This document shows positions 15,312-19,698 of a stretch of 19,698 bases of DNA, in pieces. The stretch is taken from NCBI GenBank assembly GCA_000431975.1, contig HF988446.1, forward strand, positions 1 through 19,698, read 5' to 3'. The position numbers and the translations under genes are program-made. The stretch's first letter is position 1. Every line of letters starts with the position of its first letter. This stretch comes from Prevotella sp. CAG:924. Its GTDB lineage: Bacteria; Bacteroidota; Bacteroidia; Bacteroidales; Bacteroidaceae. Under the pieces are notes generated by a model, which worked only from the letters and a program-made list of their open reading frames with translations, had not been told where the DNA came from and searched no databases.

Positions 15312-15491
15312 AACAGCCACTGCAAGAACTTCAACCGACCGGACTGCCGCACCGAATATCGCCATAAGGTGAGTCAGGTGCTGGCCGTCACGACCTATGA
15401 ATGGAGTAACACCGAGGACAAGATGCTTCCCGTAGACAATATTCTGGTAATGACACCGGCATACGAATACCTGCTGGCAGACCAGCTGTAA
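15312..15491 (+). pseudogene. Decayed 3' end of an unrecognised gene
   Basis: Between TAG (15309-15311) and TAA (15489-15491) lie 59 codons that read as real protein, with segments such as RTEYRHKVSQVLAVTTYEW, NTEDKMLPVDNILVMTP and AYEYLLADQL. Codon choice (many third-position C or G) matches the intact genes of the window and contrasts with the AT-rich DNA just before it. There is no start codon and the upstream part is gone. It looks like the surviving C-terminus of a lost gene; I do not recognise the family. Confidence 0.5.
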
Positions 15492-15597
15492 ATGGAATGT
15501 ACGACCTCATAGGTGACACGGCCCGACATCTCCCATCCATCTCATCACTCACATAACTTTTAAGAAAAAATCACCCATTAAATAAGACCACATCATT

Positions 15598-16425
15598 ATG
15601 ATAGAAATCAGCAATCTTAAATATAAGTACACGGGCGCAAAGCAATATGTGTTCAACGACTTCAACCTGTCTCTCAGCGAGAACAACATCTACGGACTGC
15701 TCGGCAAGAACGGCATGGGCAAGTCTACCCTGCTCTACCTCATCAGCGGTCTGCTGCGCAAGGAGCAAGGCTCGATAACCATAGACGGCATTGAGACCGA
15801 CCGCCACGATCCTGCCGTGCTGAGCGAGATATTCCTCGTGCCGGAAGAGTTTGAGCTGATGCCGATGAGTCTCGACGCTTATGTCAAGATGAACGAGCCA
15901 TTCTATCCGCGCTTCAGCCGTGAGGTGCTCAACAGCTGTCTTAACGACTTTGAGCTCACACCCGACATCAACCTGAAAGAGCTGTCTATGGGACAGAAGA
16001 AGAAGGTGTATATGAGCTTCGCCCTGGCAGCCAACACCAAGCTGCTGCTGATGGACGAGCCTACCAACGGATTAGACATTCCGTCGAAGAGCCAGTTCCG
16101 TAAGGTGGTGGCAAACAACATGAGCGATGACCGTACCATGATAATATCAACCCACCAGGTGCATGATGTTGAGTCGCTGCTCGACCACATCATGATACTC
16201 GATCACTCTGAGTTGCTGCTCAACGAGTCGGTAGCCGACATCTGCAACAAGTACAACTTTGAGTTCCGCTCGCTGGGCGAGCCTGCCGACGACGTAATCT
16301 ACGCCGAGCCGTCACTGCAGGGCAACGTCGTGATAACACGCAGACGAGATAACGATGAGGAAACTCAGCTCAACCTCGAACTGCTTTTCAACGCCGTAAC
16401 AAAGAAGCTGCTGCCGCGCGAATAA
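15598..16425 (+). CDS. ABC transporter ATP-binding protein (YtrB/CcmA-like)
   Basis: This 275-residue cytoplasmic ATPase would power the membrane proteins encoded downstream. Walker A is GKNGMGKST (36-44), the signature motif LSMGQKKK (129-136), Walker B LLLMDE (149-154, Asp153/Glu154), the D-loop follows in NGLD, and the switch His186 lies in IISTHQ. Two departures are visible: the signature has Met instead of the first Gly of LSGGQ, and the Q-loop region reads FLVPEEFEL with no glutamine. About 50 residues after the switch region form a C-terminal extension. It is the first gene of a same-strand cluster (52 bp to the next gene) ending in a GntR regulator, as in Ytr-type export systems. Substrate unknown. 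Confidence 0.9.
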   Translation: MIEISNLKYKYTGAKQYVFNDFNLSLSENNIYGLLGKNGMGKSTLLYLISGLLRKEQGSITIDGIETDRHDPAVLSEIFLVPEEFELMPMSLDAYVKMNEPFYPRFSREVLNSCLNDFELTPDINLKELSMGQKKKVYMSFALAANTKLLLMDEPTNGLDIPSKSQFRKVVANNMSDDRTMIISTHQVHDVESLLDHIMILDHSELLLNESVADICNKYNFEFRSLGEPADDVIYAEPSLQGNVVITRRRDNDEETQLNLELLFNAVTKKLLPRE

Positions 16426-16477
16426 CTGCCGATGCTGCCAAGACACATATAAAATATAAGATTAAAAACGATTCAAG

Positions 16478-17311
16478 ATGAGCAACTTTAATACAAAACG
16501 ATTCATACAAACCTTTAAATGGTCGATGCAGGCCACCAAGAAAGAGATCGCAACCATAGCCGGATGCATGTTTTTCCTATACCTGGTGCCGTTCATAATA
16601 TCGGTGATGTCAAGCCACGGCGAGCCCGACATTATAGTTGAAAGCAACATACAAAGCGCAACAATCACATGCACCTTCTTTTTCACTTTCTACTTAACTA
16701 TCAGCGGATGCTGGATTATGAACAACATGAAGACCAAGGAGCAGCGCATAACATTCAAGATGCTGCCGGCATCCGACCTCGAGAAGTTTATTGTCCGCGT
16801 ACTCTACATCACGGTGGTATGGGTGCTTATCGGCGTCGTAGCATTCTGTCTGGCCGACTTCTGCCGCATGCTGATTTGCTTCATATCAGGCTCTCACGGA
16901 ACCTATAGCACCATACCCGACGTGCTCAACATGTGGTTTGGCCCGGCAGACACACACTCAATGCGCATGACAGCCTGGGGGCTGGACTTTATAGCAGGCG
17001 TTATGGCCGTCAATGCATGGGCATTTTGGGCTCACTCGTTCTACGTTCTGGGCGGAGCCTTCTTCCGTCGCCGCCAGTTTATACTTACCTCATGCGCTCA
17101 CTTCGCGCTCGGCATACTGTCGCTGATAATAATATCCTATATCCCTAAGGAAAGCATCTTTCTGTCAATCAAGAAGAGCCAGAATCTCGTGAACACCATT
17201 GCTTATGTCTATACGGCCGTCGCCATAATGGTCGGTCTGCTCAACTGGTGGCTGGCATACAAGCTGTTCAAGCGTTCGCAAGTTATCAACAATAAATGGA
17301 TTAATCTATGA
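16478..17311 (+). CDS. Six-helix membrane protein 1 of the ABC cluster
   Basis: This 277-residue integral membrane protein has hydrophobic segments near residues 26-45, 62-80, 106-136, 168-190, 202-222 and 240-262. The loop after the second segment carries KTKEQRITFK followed by MLPASDLEKF (95-104). The loop is shared with the gene starting at 18154 and, in weakened form, with the broken copy between them. The C-terminus is LFKRSQVINNKWINL. It probably forms the membrane part of the transporter powered by the upstream ATPase, but I cannot name the family. Its TGA stop overlaps the ATG of the next reading frame (ATGA at 17308-17311), implying translational coupling. Confidence 0.8.
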   Translation: MSNFNTKRFIQTFKWSMQATKKEIATIAGCMFFLYLVPFIISVMSSHGEPDIIVESNIQSATITCTFFFTFYLTISGCWIMNNMKTKEQRITFKMLPASDLEKFIVRVLYITVVWVLIGVVAFCLADFCRMLICFISGSHGTYSTIPDVLNMWFGPADTHSMRMTAWGLDFIAGVMAVNAWAFWAHSFYVLGGAFFRRRQFILTSCAHFALGILSLIIISYIPKESIFLSIKKSQNLVNTIAYVYTAVAIMVGLLNWWLAYKLFKRSQVINNKWINL

Positions 17312-17346
17312 GCAAATCCGACAATAAATGTATCGGCATCACGTTC
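17281..17346 (+). repeat. Gene-junction repeat, copy A
   Basis: The sequence around the junction of membrane genes 1 and 2 (AGTTATC...AATAAA...TTAATCTATGAGCAAAT, then GGCATCAC and TTCAG) recurs around the junction of genes 2 and 3 at about 18128-18192, with few substitutions and a short deletion. It covers the last codons of one gene and the first codons of the next, as expected of tandem duplication of a whole gene unit. Confidence 0.7.
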
Positions 17347-18157
17347 AGGTGGACAGAACAATACTTACTCACCTCGCTGATCCAAGTGTTGCCTGCATTG
17401 CTTGCAGTGTGTCTGTTCATAACGTTGACCAGTACCCTCACTATGAGCTGCCAAAACGTGCCTGCCGACATACAACGACAGATCCTAATAAGAACAATAG
17501 GTAGCTGTGGAATGGTCTACCTCTCTTGGATCATCATCGGAGAAATGTTTCTCGGCCATGCCGCCAAGACCCGGCTACAACATATAATGCAAGAAATGCT
17601 GCCGGCATCCCCTCTCAAGAAATTTCTGACGCAAGTGGCATGGACCATCATACTTCTCGCAGGCATCGGGGTCACATTCTGCCTTGCCCACATAGTACGT
17701 ATGGCACTGTTTATGGTATTCTACTATTTCGCCGACATCTGCCGCATACTGATGGATCTTATGTCAGACTCTTTCGGCATCGACTGCACTACACCTCAGG
17801 CACTCAATTTGATTGACTATCATACAAATCTGACAGCCGGAAATATTGGATACTACCTAAGTATGGCATCCATATATACTGGGATCTTCTGGGGACTTTC
17901 GCTCTGCATAATAGGAGGAGTCCTTTTATGCCACCGTTAGTTCCCGTCTGCATCACGCATCCATGTTCGGCTTGCCCTCATCGGTGTATTTATATCCGAT
18001 ATAAGACCCGATAATTACCGTCCCCGATGACAAGTATGTCAACCCATAGGACCTCATCCGTCTCTTTGTGACATTTGCCATAACACTGTTCAACAGACGG
18101 CTAGTCCACAAGTCATTCAAGCATTCACAAGTTATCTATAATAAACTTAATCTATGA
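17308..18157 (+). pseudogene. Broken middle paralogue of the ABC-cluster membrane proteins
   Basis: The first 210 codons (17308-17940) are open and clearly homologous to the gene at 18154: MSKSDNKCIGITFRWTEQYL at the start, EMLPASPLKKF in the loop and FCLAHIVRMALF in the third helix. An in-frame TAG (17938-17940) then interrupts the fifth helix region. The same frame goes on with SRIHVRLALIGVFISD, matching SGIHVILIVVLVWL of the 18154 protein, before a second stop. Later, in a frame shifted by one, codons from about 18030 read FNRRLVHKSFKHSQVIYNK and end LNL-TGA at 18155-18157, matching the paralogues' C-termini after another stop. The span of 850 bases is not a multiple of three. The old stop still overlaps the next ATG. 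The 210-residue part might still be made, lacking the last helix or two. Confidence 0.85.
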
Positions 18158-18192
18158 GCAAATTCAACTATAAGCGTTTCGGCATCACATTC
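18128..18192 (+). repeat. Gene-junction repeat, copy B
   Basis: This is the second copy of the junction repeat, joining the decayed end of the middle membrane gene to the start of the third one. It shares AGTTATC, TTAATCTATGAGCAAAT and GGCATCAC with copy A at 17281-17346. It marks the boundary of the duplicated unit. Confidence 0.7.
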
Positions 18193-18966
18193 AGATGGAC
18201 CGAACTATATTTACGCAAGAACATGATTAAGATATTTGCCCTAACGCTCGCAGTATATCTGTTTATTCTTCTGACAAACACCATCTCTGAAAGCTACAAT
18301 GGCACGCCGGCCGACACGCAGCAACTGACACTGCGAAGCGCGATAAGGAGCTGCAGCATGGCCTACTTCTTCTGGGTTATCATCAGCGGAACATGGTTTT
18401 GCCCGAACATCAAGACCAAGCAACAGCGCATAACGATAAAGATGCTGCCGGCAACAGACCTTGAGAAGTTTCTCTCACACATGGCATGGCTCGCCATACA
18501 GCTTATAGGCATGGCCCTGATGTTCTGCCTTGCCGACCTGATACGCGTGGCGCTTTTTGAAGTGTTGGGGCTCGACTGGATACAATGGGGCATCCCTTTG
18601 TTCTTCGACATGAGCCATGTGGCCGACGACATATATATCCTTGGCGTAAAGTCGACAGCCGTCTATGCCGCAGGCATGGCATGGGTGCTGTGGGCACAGT
18701 CGCTCTATGTTCTCGGAAGCATTCTGATAAACCGCTATGGTGCTTTAATCGTTTCGGGCATACACGTAATACTTATTGTCGTATTGGTATGGCTCGTAGC
18801 TAAATCAGACACAGAAGCCGCAGCAACCGACATCGCACTTACGGCAGACTCCGCGACATATATTGCCGTGGCGACATTCGCCTTACTGGGCATATTCAAC
18901 TGGATAATGGCCTACAAGCTATACAGCCGCATGCAGATTGTAAACAACAAACTGATTAATCTATGA
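18154..18966 (+). CDS. Six-helix membrane protein 3 of the ABC cluster
   Basis: This 270-residue integral membrane protein is paralogous to the gene at 16478 and closest to the broken copy before it, sharing the N-terminal pattern MSKxxxKxxGITFRWTExYL. Hydrophobic segments lie near residues 25-42, 65-83, 108-137, 165-190, 198-216 and 236-255. The loop motif is KTKQQRITIK then MLPATDLEKF (97-106). The C-terminus is SRMQIVNNKLINL. Start and stop both sit in ATGA overlaps (18154-18157 with the remnant, 18963-18966 with the GntR gene). It is probably the second working membrane subunit of the transporter. Family not recognised. Confidence 0.8.
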   Translation: MSKFNYKRFGITFRWTELYLRKNMIKIFALTLAVYLFILLTNTISESYNGTPADTQQLTLRSAIRSCSMAYFFWVIISGTWFCPNIKTKQQRITIKMLPATDLEKFLSHMAWLAIQLIGMALMFCLADLIRVALFEVLGLDWIQWGIPLFFDMSHVADDIYILGVKSTAVYAAGMAWVLWAQSLYVLGSILINRYGALIVSGIHVILIVVLVWLVAKSDTEAAATDIALTADSATYIAVATFALLGIFNWIMAYKLYSRMQIVNNKLINL

Positions 18967-19322
18967 AGTTCAACAACGAAAAAGCCATATACGTACAGAT
19001 AGCCGACCGTCTTTGTGACGAGATACTGACAGGAAAATACAACGACGACGAACGTATTCCGAGCGTGCGCGAATATGCCGTCCTGCTCGAGGTCAACACC
19101 AACACCGCCGTAAAGTCGTATGACCTACTGGCATCCGCCGGCATCATCTACAACAGGCGCGGCCTAGGCTACTTTGTCACAAAGGGAGCCAAAGACATGA
19201 TAATGAAAGAAAGGCGCACGCTGTTCATGGAGGAAAAGCTGCCCGAGCTGTTCCGTAGCATGGACATGCTCGGCATTACGCTCGACGACATCAGTAAAGC
19301 CTGGCACGACAGAAATAAATAA
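18963..19322 (+). CDS. GntR-family regulator, YtrA subfamily
   Basis: This is a 119-residue DNA-binding protein. The GntR winged helix-turn-helix occupies about residues 8-75: YVQIADRLCDEILTGKY, then RIPSVREYAVLLEVNTNTA, the recognition region KSYDLLASAGIIYNRRGLG and the wing ending YFVTKG. Only about 45 residues follow, too few for a FadR- or HutC-type ligand domain, which is the mark of the YtrA subfamily. Such regulators usually repress the ABC transporter operon they belong to and are often relieved by membrane-active antibiotics; that role here is inferred. The ATG overlaps the stop of the preceding membrane gene. Being the last gene, the regulator would be made in proportion to the transporter, which suits negative autoregulation. 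Confidence 0.93.
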   Translation: MKFNNEKAIYVQIADRLCDEILTGKYNDDERIPSVREYAVLLEVNTNTAVKSYDLLASAGIIYNRRGLGYFVTKGAKDMIMKERRTLFMEEKLPELFRSMDMLGITLDDISKAWHDRNK

Positions 19323-19698
19323 GATCGCATATATGCTACGACAGGCAGCAGATGCCAGCAATACCGGAACGACGGCAACTTCCCAACCGTCTGACAAATG
19401 TCACACACGGTATTGCGGGCACCGCTGCCATGCCTACCGTATGGTATAAAAAGGAGGAAATTAAAAATACCAGACCATATAGATCTGAATAGCTTCAGTA
19501 CGATCAATTATGTAGGCAGCCCCCATCGGCTCACCTGATAAACCTGAGGGAGTTGTGGGCTCATCCAAGAAATATAAGGGATTGTTTAGCCCGGACCCGA
19601 AAAGACATCGTATCCTTGCAAGACCGACCGGGCGACAGGGGGCTGCGATGACGCTGAGACCGTGAACGTCCGCACAGCTTCAACGTGATCTAAAAATA
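19323..19698. other. Gene-poor window end with small hairpins and a possible structured RNA
   Basis: No full gene is visible in these 376 bp. A 46-codon ATG frame occupies 19352-19492. A hairpin lies at 19386-19411 (ACCGT/ACGGT outside, TGAC-AAAT-GTCA inside) without a T-tract. GCAGCCCCC (19516-19524) is perfectly complementary to GGGGGCTGC (19638-19646), enclosing 113 nt that include GCCCGG (19589-19594) and CCGGGC (19628-19633). A codon-like frame without a start runs 19590-19688. CTGAGA (19654-19659) and TGATCT (19686-19691) recall a TPP riboswitch but the rest is outside the window. I see no terminator for the ABC operon. Confidence 0.45.
19352..19492 (+). CDS. Possible small ORF after the GntR gene, unrecognised
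   Basis: This 46-codon frame starts at ATG 30 bp after the regulator's stop and ends at TAG 19490-19492. Its later part reads as plausible protein (GIAGTAAMPTVWYKKEEIKN). There is no recognisable family, no signal peptide and no membrane segment. It could be a small last gene of the operon, a remnant, or chance; length alone does not decide. Confidence 0.25.
   Translation: MPAIPERRQLPNRLTNVTHGIAGTAAMPTVWYKKEEIKNTRPYRSE

Larger units (their letters stand above)
14720..15597. other. Long gene-poor region with decayed coding fragments
   Basis: About 880 bp without an intact gene. It holds a possible 34-codon remnant (14809-14913), a strong hairpin (15019-15064), AT-rich low-complexity DNA (about 15065-15300), a convincing 59-codon remnant (15312-15491) and a 19-codon ATG frame (15497-15556, MYDLIGDTARHLPSISSLT) that may be chance. 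TAACTTTT at 15554-15561 is a 7/8 match to a -7 box ahead of the ABC operon, but no TTTG lies at the right distance. Gene decay is the best reading. Confidence 0.6.

Noticed and set aside
19449..19470. AGGAGG-like Shine-Dalgarno word at 19452-19458
   Set aside because: No start codon follows at a workable distance, and ribosome binding in this phylum rarely uses such sequences.
19516..19698. tmRNA, RNase P RNA, cobalamin riboswitch or group II intron at the window end
   Set aside because: The diagnostic conserved segments of these RNAs were looked for on both strands and not found.

Overview
The window reads as chromosomal DNA of a Bacteroidales bacterium, most likely a Prevotellaceae member (the rank is inferred). 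Support comes from a SusD-type lipoprotein behind a TonB-dependent receptor, a LolA-like gene behind ftsK, the near absence of Shine-Dalgarno sequences, and several promoters of the Bacteroidota form TTTG-N19-21-TAnnTTTG. No insertion sequence, CRISPR array or phage gene was seen.

Layout. 1-575: a bidirectional terminator hairpin, otherwise empty DNA, then tRNA-Cys(GCA) on the minus strand with its own promoter and terminator. 610-3965: promoter, ftsK, a LolA-like chaperone gene and a strong terminator. 4000-5496: a large multi-pass membrane protein resembling the DUF5687 group. A 17-bp hairpin (5499-5548) separates it from a convergent minus-strand pair: a TonB-dependent receptor (7065-9860) followed by a SusD-like lipoprotein (5625-7049), with a promoter near 9923-9955. 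Further minus-strand genes are guaA (10066-11610) and, upstream in the same transcript, a sugar-1-phosphate nucleotidyltransferase (11642-12496) whose promoter lies so close to the ATG that the mRNA should be leaderless. The plus strand then carries a beta-carbonic anhydrase (12834-13373) and a secreted alpha/beta-hydrolase of the putative-esterase family (13847-14719).

The right part is the least ordinary. An 880-bp stretch without an intact gene (14720-15597) holds a strong hairpin and two short codon-like remnants. It is followed by a tightly packed operon: an ABC ATPase, three tandem paralogous six-helix membrane protein genes, and a short GntR regulator of the YtrA type placed last. Each membrane gene ends in an ATGA overlap with the next start. 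The middle paralogue is broken (in-frame stop, frameshift, second stop), but its decayed 3' end is still recognisable right up to the ATGA junction. The ATPase has a non-canonical signature (LSMGQ) and no Q-loop glutamine. The membrane proteins share a loop motif around MLPA[ST]DLEKF that I cannot assign to a named family. I infer a regulated export or resistance ABC system that expanded by tandem duplication and is now losing one copy. The last 376 bp hold a possible 46-codon ORF, small hairpins and a GC-rich long-range pairing whose 3' side has weak thi-box-like words, cut off by the window end.
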